A stretch of DNA of 64,000 nt from Paenibacillus sp. R14(2021). GTDB lineage: Bacteria > Bacillota > Bacilli > Paenibacillales > Paenibacillaceae. The first letter of the stretch is position 1, and the number at the start of each line of letters is the position of its first letter. The position numbers and the translations under genes were made by a program. The notes under the pieces are model-generated. The model was not told the DNA's origin. It saw only the letters and a program-made list of their open reading frames with translations, and searched no databases. The stretch lies in NCBI RefSeq assembly GCF_019431355.1, contig NZ_CP080269.1, forward strand, positions 868,001 to 932,000. The letters are read 5' to 3'. Positions 8,414 to 16,994 of this stretch are shown here, in pieces.

Positions 8414-8529
8414 ATGAATGTTAAACTAAATTTGGTAATCCTAGCACCGAACTAAATTAGAGCAACGAAGCATTGGGGAGATCATCAATGACGAAAATGC
8501 GGGCGGCCCAAAAGCCGGGGGGGACCTGA
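8414..8529 (+). pseudogene. two tiny 5' gene stubs with good ribosome binding sites
   Basis: ATG 8414 follows GGGGGAGG and reads MNVKLNLVILAPN before a stop, which resembles the first strand of a VOC-family protein. ATG 8488 follows GGGGAG and reads MTKMRAAQKPGGT before a stop, which resembles the N-terminus of zinc-type alcohol dehydrogenases. Both look like decayed starts of longer genes. Assignments from 13 residues are weak. The rest of 8530-8700 is GC-rich and I see no gene in it. Confidence 0.3.
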
Positions 8530-8706
8530 TGCGCGGCGCGCCTGCAGGATCTAGCCGTCACCGTTGTGCACCGGTCTTTCCGCTCTTCGGCCGCATTCGG
8601 AAGACTCCGATGCGATGTACAATTGCTAGAAGTGGTCTCTATTTCGCTTGCCGCAACCTGTAAAACGGATAAATATCGGCAAACACCGGATAACATACAA
8701 CCCGAT

Positions 8707-8728
8707 CAATTGCGATATAATGCAATTG
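8707..8728 (+). promoter_or_regulatory. promoter -10 box inside an inverted repeat
   Basis: CAATTGC (8707-8713) and GCAATTG (8722-8728) flank an 8-base centre containing TATAAT (8716-8721). The -35 is poor, as expected for an activator-dependent promoter. GGATAACATACA (from 8688) and GGTAACATACA (from 8734) form a second pair of direct half-sites. The regulator is probably the AraC protein encoded at 9901. Confidence 0.5.
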
Positions 8729-8803
8729 TAAGCGGTAACATACATGGCTATCGCCTTTTAAAAAAATGATTGTTAACCTTCACCCAGCATAGGAGGAAGT
8801 ACG

Positions 8804-9868
8804 GTGCCCAAACAATTGATCGCGCAAGCCCCGCGCAAAGCTGTGATTACGGATTACGAGGATCGGGAGATCAAGCTGAACGAAGTGAGGGTGCGCGTCG
8901 AGCACGCTTCGCCGAAGCACGGCTCCGAGCTAGCGGGTTTCCGTGGAGAAAGCCCGCATACGGCCGATTACTTCGACGAGAAGGACGGCTGGAACCTGTT
9001 CTTGCCCCGCGATCCAAAGGATATTTCGGCGGACGGCGGATTCGGCCGCTGGAACCTCGGCAACCAATGGGTCGGCGTCGTTACCGAAGCGGGCTCCGAG
9101 GTGTCGGCATACAAGATCGGCGACCGGGTTTGCGGCTACGGCGGCATCCGTGAGACGCATGTCGTGAACGCGGTGGACAATTATTATTTGAAGAAAATGC
9201 CCGAAAGGATGTCGTGGAAAAACGCGGTGTGCTTCGATCCGGCCCAGTTCGCCCTCGGCGGCATCCGCGACGCCAACGTTCGCGCGGGCGACCGCGTCGC
9301 GGTATTCGGGCTCGGTGCAATCGGCCAAATCGCGGCTCAGCTGGCCAAGATGGCGGGCGCGAGCTGGGTGGCGGTTGTCGATCCGATCGAAGGACGCCGA
9401 GCGGTCGCGCTCCGGAACGGCGCGGACGCGGCATTCGATCCGGCGAACGAAGATGTCGGCCTCGAGCTCAAGAAAGCGACCGGCAAGCTCGGCGTCGACG
9501 TCATCATCGAGACGAGCGCCAGCGAATTCGCGCTTCAGCAAGCGCTGAGAGGACTCGCGTACGGCGGCACGATCGCGTTCGTCGGCTGGGCGAGAGCATT
9601 CAAGGGCGGTTTGGATCTGGGCCGCGAAGCGCATTTCAACAACGCCAAGATCGTCTTCTCCCGCGCGTGCAGCGAACCGAATCCGGACTACCCGCGCTGG
9701 AGCTGGCGCCGGATCGAAGACGTCTGCTGGGACATTCTGTCCAAAGAGCTCATCGATTGCGAAGACGTCATCAGCCCCGTCGTGCCGTTCGCGCAATCGG
9801 CGGAAGGCTACGAGCAGTACGTCGATCGGCGTCCGGACCTAAGCATCAAACTGGGCGTCTCGTTTTAA
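8804..9868 (+). CDS. medium-chain dehydrogenase/reductase (alcohol dehydrogenase-like)
   Basis: A 354-residue MDR-superfamily protein. The GroES-like N-terminal domain spans about 1-150 and the nucleotide-binding Rossmann domain about 160-290, with GLGAIG at 169-174 and D193 (VVDPIEGRR) suited to NAD. The usual zinc cysteine cluster is absent, while the HGSE at 39-42 replaces the common catalytic-site signature, so zinc use is uncertain. It leads an operon with an AraC regulator, an isomerase and a sugar importer and probably oxidises the imported polyol or sugar. Confidence 0.85.
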   Translation: MPKQLIAQAPRKAVITDYEDREIKLNEVRVRVEHASPKHGSELAGFRGESPHTADYFDEKDGWNLFLPRDPKDISADGGFGRWNLGNQWVGVVTEAGSEVSAYKIGDRVCGYGGIRETHVVNAVDNYYLKKMPERMSWKNAVCFDPAQFALGGIRDANVRAGDRVAVFGLGAIGQIAAQLAKMAGASWVAVVDPIEGRRAVALRNGADAAFDPANEDVGLELKKATGKLGVDVIIETSASEFALQQALRGLAYGGTIAFVGWARAFKGGLDLGREAHFNNAKIVFSRACSEPNPDYPRWSWRRIEDVCWDILSKELIDCEDVISPVVPFAQSAEGYEQYVDRRPDLSIKLGVSF

Positions 9869-9900
9869 CGGAAACGTTACGGAAAGGGGGGATACACGGC

Positions 9901-10740
9901 ATGGGCGACCGACTGGGTTCCCTCCTGAGGCATGCCGAGCTCCAAATCGTCGAATTCGACATTCATCGCCGCATCGAAATGAATACGTTCAACAGGACGC
10001 TTCCCTGGTACGTTATGTCCTACTTGAAGTCGGGCAGCGCCAAGCTGCGGATAGGCGGGGATGTGACGACGATCGCGCCGGGAACAGTCACCTTCATTTC
10101 TCCGAACGTGGAGCACGACCATTACAAGGATACGCCGGACGAAACGGAGTTTCTGTGGTGGCATTTCACGTACGAAATCGCGGGCGTCATGGACGCCATG
10201 AAGATGTTCCAAATTCCGTACGTGTTCCGGCTGCAAAAGAACGAGTCTTTCGAGAAGGTGTTCATGGAATTCATGGAATCGGCGGACGCCGAAACGTCTT
10301 CCTTGCCGTTGTCGATCCTGACGCGGGCGAAATCACTCGAGCTCTTGTACATCATTCTGAACAGCGCGGTCGGCCAAAGCGACGCGCACGCGAACGTGGC
10401 GAAGTCGGAATGCTTCTTGGACTTACTATCGCGATTCGTCCATTCTCCGGAAGAGCCGTTAACGCTTCGGATGATGTCGGACGAACTCCACTTGCACCCT
10501 ACATACGTGAGCACCCGGTTTAAAGAGCTTTTCGGCAAGCCGCCGATGCAGGTCCAGCGCGAGATGCGCATCCAAAAGGCAAAGGCGCTGCTGGAGTCGT
10601 CTGAGCTGTCAGTGACGGAAATTTCCCAGCGGCTGGGTTACAGCGAATTGCAAAATTTCACGCGGTTGTTCAAGTCCTACGTCGGTATTTCCCCGACGCA
10701 ATTTCGCGAGCTTAACCGCAAATGGAGGGTGATGAAATGA
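9901..10740 (+). CDS. AraC-family transcriptional regulator
   Basis: A 279-residue protein with an N-terminal cupin-like sensor (about 40-100, SGSAKLRIGGDVTTIAPGTV) and two C-terminal helix-turn-helix motifs (LTLRMMSDELHLHPTYVSTR and VTEISQRLGYSELQNFTRLF) ending with GISPTQFREL. ATG 9901 follows AAAGGGGGG. The last base of its TGA overlaps the next gene's ATG. Being inside the operon, it is likely an autoregulated activator of it. Confidence 0.9.
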   Translation: MGDRLGSLLRHAELQIVEFDIHRRIEMNTFNRTLPWYVMSYLKSGSAKLRIGGDVTTIAPGTVTFISPNVEHDHYKDTPDETEFLWWHFTYEIAGVMDAMKMFQIPYVFRLQKNESFEKVFMEFMESADAETSSLPLSILTRAKSLELLYIILNSAVGQSDAHANVAKSECFLDLLSRFVHSPEEPLTLRMMSDELHLHPTYVSTRFKELFGKPPMQVQREMRIQKAKALLESSELSVTEISQRLGYSELQNFTRLFKSYVGISPTQFRELNRKWRVMK

Positions 10741-11531
10741 AGCTGGCCACGCAAGACAGAGGTTTCTTCGGCTCCACGTACGAGCAGAAGCTGTCTAAGC
10801 TGAAGGAGCTCGGTTTCGAAGGGCTCGAAATCGACGGCAAATCACTGATCGAAAACTATAGCGAAATCGAAAAAGCGGTCAAAGCTACGGGCGTGTCCAT
10901 CAGCTCGATCTGCGGCGGATACCGCGGCTGGATCGGCGATTTCGACGACGAACAGCGCAAGCTTGCGATCGCGGACATCGGCGAGATCATGAAACGGACG
11001 GCCGAAATTGGAGCGGCTGGCGTCATCGCACCGGCGGCGTTCGGCATCTTCTCCCGGAAGCTTCCGCCGTTCGCTCCGCCGCGCTCGGCGGAAGTGGAAC
11101 GCGAAGCGCTGCTCGATTCCTTGAGCAAGCTGAACGATCATGCGTTGTCCACGGGCAGCGCGCTGCTCCTTGAGCCGCTGAACCGCTACGAGGACCACAT
11201 GATCAACAAGCTGGAAGACGCGGCGAGTTTGATCCAAGAAGGCGGCTTTCGCGGCGTGAAGGTGATAGCGGATTTTTTCCACATGCAGATCGAAGAGCGG
11301 GACATTTCCGCGAGCTTGCGGGAAACGGGAAGTTTGGTCGCCCACGTGCATTTGGCGGACAGCAACCGCCTGCAGCCCGGCTGCGGGCATACCGATTTCC
11401 GGAAGGGCTTTCGAACGTTGAAGGAAATCGGGTTCGAAGGCCACATGGCGGTCGAGTGCGAGCTCGCTCCCGGAGACGGGTTGCAGGCATACGCGGAGAT
11501 GGCGAACTATTTGAAAGCGTGTATGCAATAG
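10737..11531 (+). CDS. sugar phosphate isomerase/epimerase family TIM-barrel protein
   Basis: A 264-residue AP-endonuclease-2-type TIM barrel. Metal-binding residues are visible in LLEPLNRYED (E), VIADFFHMQ (D and H), HVHLADSNR (H) and MAVECELAPG (E), the order seen in xylose-isomerase-like epimerases. ATG 10737 overlaps the AraC stop (ATGA); an in-frame ATG at 10722 would lie in the ribosome binding region. It should interconvert a keto-sugar released by the neighbouring dehydrogenase; substrate unknown. Confidence 0.85.
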   Translation: MKLATQDRGFFGSTYEQKLSKLKELGFEGLEIDGKSLIENYSEIEKAVKATGVSISSICGGYRGWIGDFDDEQRKLAIADIGEIMKRTAEIGAAGVIAPAAFGIFSRKLPPFAPPRSAEVEREALLDSLSKLNDHALSTGSALLLEPLNRYEDHMINKLEDAASLIQEGGFRGVKVIADFFHMQIEERDISASLRETGSLVAHVHLADSNRLQPGCGHTDFRKGFRTLKEIGFEGHMAVECELAPGDGLQAYAEMANYLKACMQ

Positions 11532-11568
11532 AATCGGTCTTCCATTCTAACGATCGAGGTGTTCATTT

Positions 11569-12882
11569 ATGATGAATCCCGCATTTCGCACGTTCGGCAA
11601 ATCGTTGTACGCAATCGGTCTGGCTTCGATGATCGTCCTGGCAGGCTGCTCCTCCTCAGGCGACGGGAAAGAAGGCGGCGCTATCAAGCTGCAAGTGCCC
11701 GACTCCGCGATTTGGGGCGAAGAGAGCTCCGCCCTTCAGGTTATGTACGACAAATTCGAGGCCGACCACCCGGACATCAAGCTGGAACAGGTAACGATGG
11801 CCGACGACCAGGCGATGTCCGCCGCCCTCGCGGCCGGTAAAGCGCCCGACCTCATGCTGATGGATCCGTCCCTCGCGAAGGAACGGTACAAAGGCGGCTA
11901 CGTCGAACCGCTCGACGCCTATTACGACAAATACGGCTGGGGCGACGGCATGTTCGGCTGGGCCAGAAACGCCTATGTCGAAAACGGCAAAACGATCGGT
12001 ATTCCTTGGAATTACGAAGGCCTCATTCTCGTTTACAACGATACGATGTTTAAGGATAACGGCTGGACCGTTCCGAAGAACTATGGTGAGCTCATGAGCC
12101 TCGTACCGAAAATCGAAGAAAAGGGCATCATGCCGTTCGCTTGGGGATCTTCGGATAACCCGGGCGTGGACGACTGGTGGGTGACGAGCATCGTCAACAG
12201 CATGCTCGGCAGAGAAGGAACGAAGCAGCTGTTTTCGGGGAACCTGAATTGGACGGATCCGGCGATCCTGGACGGAATCAAGCGTTACGACGAGTTTTGG
12301 AATGCAGGCTACGTGACGGACAAAAAGTCGCAGGCGATCTCGCAGGAAGACAGTACCCAGCTGTTCTTGAACGCCAAAGCGGCGATGCGGCTGGACGGCA
12401 CATGGAGCTTGGCGGCCGACAACAACCCGGACTTCGAGATCGGCTTCGCGGCGTTCCCGAGCTGGAAGCAGGACGGCGAGCCGATCATTCCGCTCGGGGT
12501 GGGCGGCGGTCTCGTCATCAACTCCAAATCCAAGCATAAGGAAGAAGTCGGCGAGCTCTTGAATGACTTCTTCGACACCGAAGTCGTGAAGACGATGGCG
12601 GAGCACGGCATTCCCGAACCGATTCAAATGAACTACGGCGACCTCAACCTGAAGCCGAACGTGGCCAAAGCGCTGAACCTGATTTCCGAAGCGGAGAAGG
12701 CGGGACAGACCGGCTACGTTGCCTGGTCTTATGGGCCTCCGAGCGTCGTGCAGGTGCTCGAATCGGATTTCGCCAGTGTTTATTTGAAAAAGACGACTCC
12801 GGAAGCTTGGCTTGCCAACCTCCAGCAGCTGAAAGAGAAGGATGTCAAGGACAATCGGATTTTCGCTCTCGATAAGTATTGA
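11569..12882 (+). CDS. extracellular sugar-binding lipoprotein
   Basis: A 437-residue family 1 binding protein. The signal peptide ends at the lipobox VLAGC (cysteine near residue 27), then a short Ser/Gly linker. The mature protein shows the usual binding-protein blocks (MADDQAMSAALAAGKAPDLM, GIPWNYEGLILVYNDTMF, LGVGGGLVINSKSKHKEEV). It is the receptor of the importer formed with the next two permeases. Confidence 0.9.
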   Translation: MMNPAFRTFGKSLYAIGLASMIVLAGCSSSGDGKEGGAIKLQVPDSAIWGEESSALQVMYDKFEADHPDIKLEQVTMADDQAMSAALAAGKAPDLMLMDPSLAKERYKGGYVEPLDAYYDKYGWGDGMFGWARNAYVENGKTIGIPWNYEGLILVYNDTMFKDNGWTVPKNYGELMSLVPKIEEKGIMPFAWGSSDNPGVDDWWVTSIVNSMLGREGTKQLFSGNLNWTDPAILDGIKRYDEFWNAGYVTDKKSQAISQEDSTQLFLNAKAAMRLDGTWSLAADNNPDFEIGFAAFPSWKQDGEPIIPLGVGGGLVINSKSKHKEEVGELLNDFFDTEVVKTMAEHGIPEPIQMNYGDLNLKPNVAKALNLISEAEKAGQTGYVAWSYGPPSVVQVLESDFASVYLKKTTPEAWLANLQQLKEKDVKDNRIFALDKY

Positions 12883-12968
12883 TCGTTTCTGGCGGCCGAA
12901 GGCGTTTCCTTTTTCCCGGGAGAATGACGCCTTTCGGGCGCATGATTTCGCAAAAGGAGATGACGGCG

Positions 12969-13850
12969 GTGATAAAACGTTCGCGACTGATACGCTGGAA
13001 AGGGTGGCTGTTCATCTTGCCGGGACTGTTATTCCATGTCTTCGCCGTCACCATCCCCGCGATGCTGTCGCTTTATTTGCCTTTCACCGAATGGAACGGC
13101 ATCTCGATGCCGAGGTTCATCGGAATCGACAATTTCGTAGAAGCTTTCCGCGACAAAATCGTCGGCACCGCATTTCTTAACAACGTGAAATGGATGCTCT
13201 TCTGGGTGACGATCCCGATTATGATCGCATTCGGCCTCGCCTATTTGCTGTTCAAAATCAAAAGGGGCCAAACGGCTTACCAATCCATTTACTTTTCGAC
13301 GTCGATCATAACGGTGACCGTCGCAGGGCAAATTTGGTTTTGGATGTACAACCCGTTCAGCGGCATCAACTTTTATTTGGATAAAGCAGGTCTCGGCTTC
13401 TTGGAATGGCCAGGGCTGACGATTCCGTCGTTCGCCCTCGTTTCCGTGCTCCTCGCGGACATGTGGCGGGGCTTCGGCGGCAACGTCATCTGGCTGCTCG
13501 CGGCGCTGACCCAGAACGACAAATCGATCGAGGAAGCGGCCAAATTGGATGGCGCGGGGCGCTTCCGCATCCTCTGGAACATCGTTCTGCCGCAAATCCG
13601 CCCGACGCTCGTCGTCGTGACGCTGCTCACCGCACTCGGGGCGTTCGGGGCTTTCGAAATGGTGTACGTCATGACCGGAGGCGGCCCAGCGCACGCCACG
13701 GAGACACTTTCGACGTACTACTACTCGCTCAGTACGAGGGGCCAACGGGCAGGGTACGGCTCCGCGATCGCGTTGTTCCAAATGTTCATCGCGTTCGTCT
13801 TGATCGCCGTTTACGCCTACTTGAAGAAGAAGAAAGGCTGGGATGTGTAA
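12969..13850 (+). CDS. sugar ABC transporter permease, MalF/UgpA type
   Basis: About 293 residues with six hydrophobic helices and an EAA loop (EEAAKLDGAGRFRILWNIVL). I prefer the GTG at 12969 because AAAGGAG is 9 bases upstream; ATG 12960 lies directly against that AAAGGAG, and starts at 12942 or 12879 would add non-typical residues. It pairs with the permease that begins one base after its stop codon. Confidence 0.85.
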   Translation: MIKRSRLIRWKGWLFILPGLLFHVFAVTIPAMLSLYLPFTEWNGISMPRFIGIDNFVEAFRDKIVGTAFLNNVKWMLFWVTIPIMIAFGLAYLLFKIKRGQTAYQSIYFSTSIITVTVAGQIWFWMYNPFSGINFYLDKAGLGFLEWPGLTIPSFALVSVLLADMWRGFGGNVIWLLAALTQNDKSIEEAAKLDGAGRFRILWNIVLPQIRPTLVVVTLLTALGAFGAFEMVYVMTGGGPAHATETLSTYYYSLSTRGQRAGYGSAIALFQMFIAFVLIAVYAYLKKKKGWDV

Positions 13851-14663
13851 ATGATGCTCAGGTTCAATTGGCGGCATATTCCGCTATTGATCGTCGCGGC
13901 TTACTCGCTGTTCCCGATGCTTCTTCTCCTCATGAACGCGTTCAAGAAAAAAGCCGAGATCTCGAAAAACCCGTTAGGCTGGCCGAAGTTTTGGACGTTC
14001 GAAAACTTCTCGCGCGCTTGGCAGCAAGGCCATTTCGACGTCGCTTACATGAACACGCTGATCATTACCGGAATGACCGTCGTACTCGTCTGCGTCTTGT
14101 GCGGCTTCGCCGCCTACGGACTGACGTTCTTGAGTATGCCGGGCTCTGGCGCTTTTCTCGCCTATCTGTTCATCACGATGAGCATGCCGATCGGTTTCAT
14201 CCCGATTTTCTTCATGGAAATCAAGCTGAACCTGATCAATACGTATTGGGGCGTCATCATCCCGTTCGTCGGAGGCGCGTTCGCGTTTAACGTGTTCCTG
14301 TTGCGGGCGTTCATGCTCGGCATTCCGAAAGATTTGCTGGAGTCGGCGACGGTGGACGGCTGCGGCGCGATGAAGACGTTTTTCCAAATCATTTTGCCGC
14401 TTGCCCAACCCGCTTTCGTCGTCGTCGCGATTTTCACGACCCTGTCTTCCTGGAACGAAATTTTCCTTTCCAACGCGATCCTGCAAACGGATACGATGAA
14501 GACCGTGTCGGTCGCCTACTTGAATTTCACAAGCAAGTACAATACGAACTGGGCTCTCATGGCTGCGGGAGGCATCTTGACCGTCGTGCCGATGGTCGTC
14601 TTGTTCCTTCTCATGACGAAGAAGTTCGTCAGTGGGCTGCAAGAGGGCAGCGTCAAGTTTTGA
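13851..14663 (+). CDS. sugar ABC transporter permease, MalG type
   Basis: A 270-residue permease with six helices and an EAA loop (ESATVDGCGAMKTFFQIILP). It starts directly after the TAA of the upstream permease, so its translation is probably coupled; no separate strong ribosome binding site is visible. It is the last gene of the dehydrogenase-AraC-isomerase-importer operon, which again lacks an ATPase gene. Confidence 0.9.
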   Translation: MMLRFNWRHIPLLIVAAYSLFPMLLLLMNAFKKKAEISKNPLGWPKFWTFENFSRAWQQGHFDVAYMNTLIITGMTVVLVCVLCGFAAYGLTFLSMPGSGAFLAYLFITMSMPIGFIPIFFMEIKLNLINTYWGVIIPFVGGAFAFNVFLLRAFMLGIPKDLLESATVDGCGAMKTFFQIILPLAQPAFVVVAIFTTLSSWNEIFLSNAILQTDTMKTVSVAYLNFTSKYNTNWALMAAGGILTVVPMVVLFLLMTKKFVSGLQEGSVKF

Positions 14664-14718
14664 TGCGCCGGCTTGGGCGCTTCGGGTACGTACCGGAATG
14701 TATCTTTTAACGGAAACA

Positions 14719-14765
14719 CAGGAGGTCGTAAGGTGACAAAACCGTCACCTTGCGGCCTCCTGTTT
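14719..14765 (+). terminator. operon terminator with 19-bp stem
   Basis: Positions 14719-14737 pair with 14744-14762 over 19 base pairs including two G-U pairs, followed by TTTC. It ends the 8804-14663 operon. Confidence 0.75.
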
Positions 14766-15006
14766 CGATGGATATGGCGATCCTATTCCGTCTATAGTAG
14801 AGATAACGAAAGGAAGGGAGCGCCAAGACACATCTCCATATGACTGCGCTATGCTCGCTAGAGTGGCGAAGCGCTCAAGGCCCAATGCAGGCTGATACTC
14901 CATTGTGATTCTGACAACGCGCTCACCCAAAACAAAAATACAGAAAAAAACGACTTGATTATCACAAATTTAATGAATAATAAACCTATAAAAACAGTTC
15001 CGAATC

Positions 15007-15033
15007 ACAGATATTTAAGTGTATCGTATCTGT
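15007..15033 (+). promoter_or_regulatory. inverted repeat upstream of the DeoR gene
   Basis: ACAGATA (15007-15013) and TATCTGT (15027-15033) form an inverted repeat 47 bases before the DeoR start, a position suited to an operator or CcpA-independent control site. The rest of 14766-15079 is AT-rich toward the gene and I see no other gene in it. Confidence 0.35.
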
Positions 15034-15079
15034 ATAACAAAATTAGAAACCCAAATAAATTAATGCGGGGTGGTCAGTC

Positions 15080-15838
15080 ATGGGGAAGAGCAGTCCGGCG
15101 TCCGAAAGGCAGAAAGAGATTGTTAAAATGATTTCGCAAACAGGAACCGTGTATGTATCTAATTTGAGCAAAAAACTTAACGTAACGCAGGAAACAATCC
15201 GAAAGGATTTGGAAACGTTAGAGAAAGAAGGCGTGCTGCTCCGCACGCACGGCGGCGCTGTATTAAATCATAAAATCCCCGTTCACCGGCAAATCAGCAA
15301 TGTTGATATTAAAATGTCAATCGCCAAAGCCGCTGCGGAGCTTGTCGAGAACGGGGATATCATCGCACTTGACAGCAGCGATTTTTCTGTTCAGCTGGCG
15401 AAGGAATTGAAGGATAAATCCATTACCGTCATTACCAATTCCATTTCCATTATGCTGGAACTACTCGATCACGAGAACATTCAACTGATTACAATTGGCG
15501 GTTATGTGAATGCGCAAGCCTATTCATTCATCGGAGCAGTGGCGGAGAAATCCCTGGACAATTATCATGTGGACAAATATTTCTTCTCCTGCAGCGGATT
15601 TGACCTTGTACAGGGCGTCTTTGAAAAACACGAGGGAGAAGCGCAGATTAAAAAGAAGTTTCGCAGTGTGGCCGATGAAGTGATTTTAATGGCGGATCAT
15701 ACGCAGTGCAATCGAAAATCGTTAACTTTCCTAATGAATATTCATGAAGTCAGTAAACTGATTATCGATTCCAAGCTGCCACTCCAGCAGCTCACCGCAT
15801 TAAAAAGTATCGGTATTAATGTAGTAATGAGTGATTAG
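15080..15838 (+). CDS. DeoR-family transcriptional regulator
   Basis: A 252-residue DeoR/GlpR-type repressor. Residues about 8-60 form the helix-turn-helix (YVSNLSKKLNVTQETIRKDL, LEKEGVLLRTHGGAVL, the family signature). Residues about 75-235 form the sugar-phosphate-sensing domain with D93-S-S-D-F in the phosphate site and the conserved FFSCSGFD and ADHTQCNRKS blocks. It stands directly in front of the ribose-type transport operon, from which a sugar phosphate made by the kinases would act as inducer. Confidence 0.92.
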   Translation: MGKSSPASERQKEIVKMISQTGTVYVSNLSKKLNVTQETIRKDLETLEKEGVLLRTHGGAVLNHKIPVHRQISNVDIKMSIAKAAAELVENGDIIALDSSDFSVQLAKELKDKSITVITNSISIMLELLDHENIQLITIGGYVNAQAYSFIGAVAEKSLDNYHVDKYFFSCSGFDLVQGVFEKHEGEAQIKKKFRSVADEVILMADHTQCNRKSLTFLMNIHEVSKLIIDSKLPLQQLTALKSIGINVVMSD

Positions 15839-15872
15839 CTTTTGTTTTGCAAATTAGGCTTTTGTTTCATTG

Positions 15873-15919
15873 AACCAAATGCGCTGATTCGACAGGCTGC
15901 ATTTGGTTTTGTTTTTTTT
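15873..15919 (+). terminator. terminator after the DeoR gene
   Basis: AACCAAATGC (15873-15882) pairs with GCATTTGGTT (15899-15908) and is followed by a T-rich run. It separates DeoR from the downstream operon, which therefore needs its own promoter. Confidence 0.8.
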
Positions 15920-15943
15920 AAAACAAAACTTGATGTTTGTTTT
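15920..15943 (+). promoter_or_regulatory. candidate DeoR operator
   Basis: AAAACAAA (15920-15927) and TTTGTTTT (15936-15943) form an inverted repeat with 8-base spacing, just before the kinase gene. Two direct copies of GCTTTTGTTT (15838-15847 and 15858-15867), exactly 20 bases apart, lie upstream. AAAACAAA-type half-sites are typical of DeoR-family operators in Gram-positive bacteria. Confidence 0.55.
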
Positions 15944-16016
15944 GTAAGCGGTTAATATTCTGCTTGTGAAGGCGAAGGCTGCTGCCATGCTTCACTTTGG
16001 GAGGTTGAAATGGTTA

Positions 16017-16964
16017 ATGAAAAATATCGGAATAATTGGCAGTTTAAATACAGATATTATCATGAAAATGGATAAGCTTCTTACCCGCGGCGAGAACATT
16101 CTTGGGGAGAAGGTGGTCATCCAATCGGGTGGCAAAGGAGGCAACGCAGCTACCGCTGTTTGCAGACTCGGGAAGAATCCGATTTTAATCGGCTCTATAG
16201 GGCAGGATCATTACGGTGACATCATTTTAAACGATTTAAACGAGACCGGAATTGACGCTTCGTATATTAAACGGTCTGCGTATAGCCCTACGGGTATTAC
16301 GACAATCCTTATTGATAAATTTGCCGAACGGACGATGGTCGTTGCGCGGGGAGCCAATATGGATCTAACGGCATGCGATATTAAACGGTATGCCCGCCTA
16401 ATCGAGGATTGCAGCGTTCTGCTTGTTCAATTGGAAGTGACGGAAGCAGCGGTCATTGAAGCCATGAAGATGGCCAAGAAACGGGGGATACCAGTCATCA
16501 TAGATCCGGCGCCGGCTGAAGGAATTACGATGCAAGCGATCAAGTATGCGGACATTCTAATTCCCAATGAGCAAGAAACCAAGCATATGACGGGGATTGA
16601 AGTTAATCATATACAAGACGCTTATCAGGCCGCACAATATTTTCAGCACCTCGGGATTACGAATAGCATTATAAAAATGGGTCATCGCGGTTCCCTGGTT
16701 TGCACGCCAAGCCACTCGCAATTCATTGAAGCCATACCTGTAGAAGCGGTAGATACTGTAGTTGGAGATACCTTCTCGGGGGCGCTTGCATGCTCGATAG
16801 CAGACGGTAAAGATTTATTTCAGGCAGCCTGGTATGCAACAATTGCCAGCGCGCTTAAAGTGACAAGGCTTGGTCCGCGTGATGGAATTCCGACTTCAGC
16901 GGAAGTAGAAACATTTATGAGAATACGAAATTTACCGCCAGAACTGCCGATTACACGTAATTAA
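16017..16964 (+). CDS. PfkB-family sugar kinase (ribokinase-like)
   Basis: A 315-residue cytoplasmic kinase. The PfkB N-terminal signature reads GGKGGNAATAVCRLG near residues 38-52, the sugar-binding start is GSLNTDI, and DPAPA marks the central domain. The C-terminal catalytic motif reads DTVVGDTFSGAL where ribokinases have DTTGAGDTF, so the anion-hole motif is one residue short and lacks its first glycine; the catalytic Asp is kept. ATG 16017 follows GGGAGG at 12 bases. First gene of the transport operon. Confidence 0.88.
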   Translation: MKNIGIIGSLNTDIIMKMDKLLTRGENILGEKVVIQSGGKGGNAATAVCRLGKNPILIGSIGQDHYGDIILNDLNETGIDASYIKRSAYSPTGITTILIDKFAERTMVVARGANMDLTACDIKRYARLIEDCSVLLVQLEVTEAAVIEAMKMAKKRGIPVIIDPAPAEGITMQAIKYADILIPNEQETKHMTGIEVNHIQDAYQAAQYFQHLGITNSIIKMGHRGSLVCTPSHSQFIEAIPVEAVDTVVGDTFSGALACSIADGKDLFQAAWYATIASALKVTRLGPRDGIPTSAEVETFMRIRNLPPELPITRN

Positions 16965-16994
16965 TTCCAGCAAGGAATAAGGGGGGTCACCGCA

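Noticed and set aside
8535-8548. Overlapping AscI and SbfI recognition sequences (GGCGCGCCTGCAGG), suggestive of a vector polylinker
   Set aside because: The flanking sequence is not recognisable vector DNA, and each 8-base site is expected about once per 64 kb, so a chance overlap in a GC-rich patch is enough.
9214-9900. Long N-terminal extension of the AraC regulator into the dehydrogenase gene (a 508-residue reading)
   Set aside because: The extension is arginine-rich shadow coding of the dehydrogenase in another frame. The ATG at 9901 has an excellent ribosome binding site and gives a normal AraC length.
10842-11528. Minus-strand frame of 228 codons opposite the isomerase gene
   Set aside because: It is an antisense shadow in a GC-rich coding stretch without ribosome binding site or recognisable motif.
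15838-15943. Possible CRISPR-like repeat array of TTTTGTTT units
   Set aside because: Units are short, unevenly spaced apart from one pair, and have no spacers; operator half-sites explain them better.
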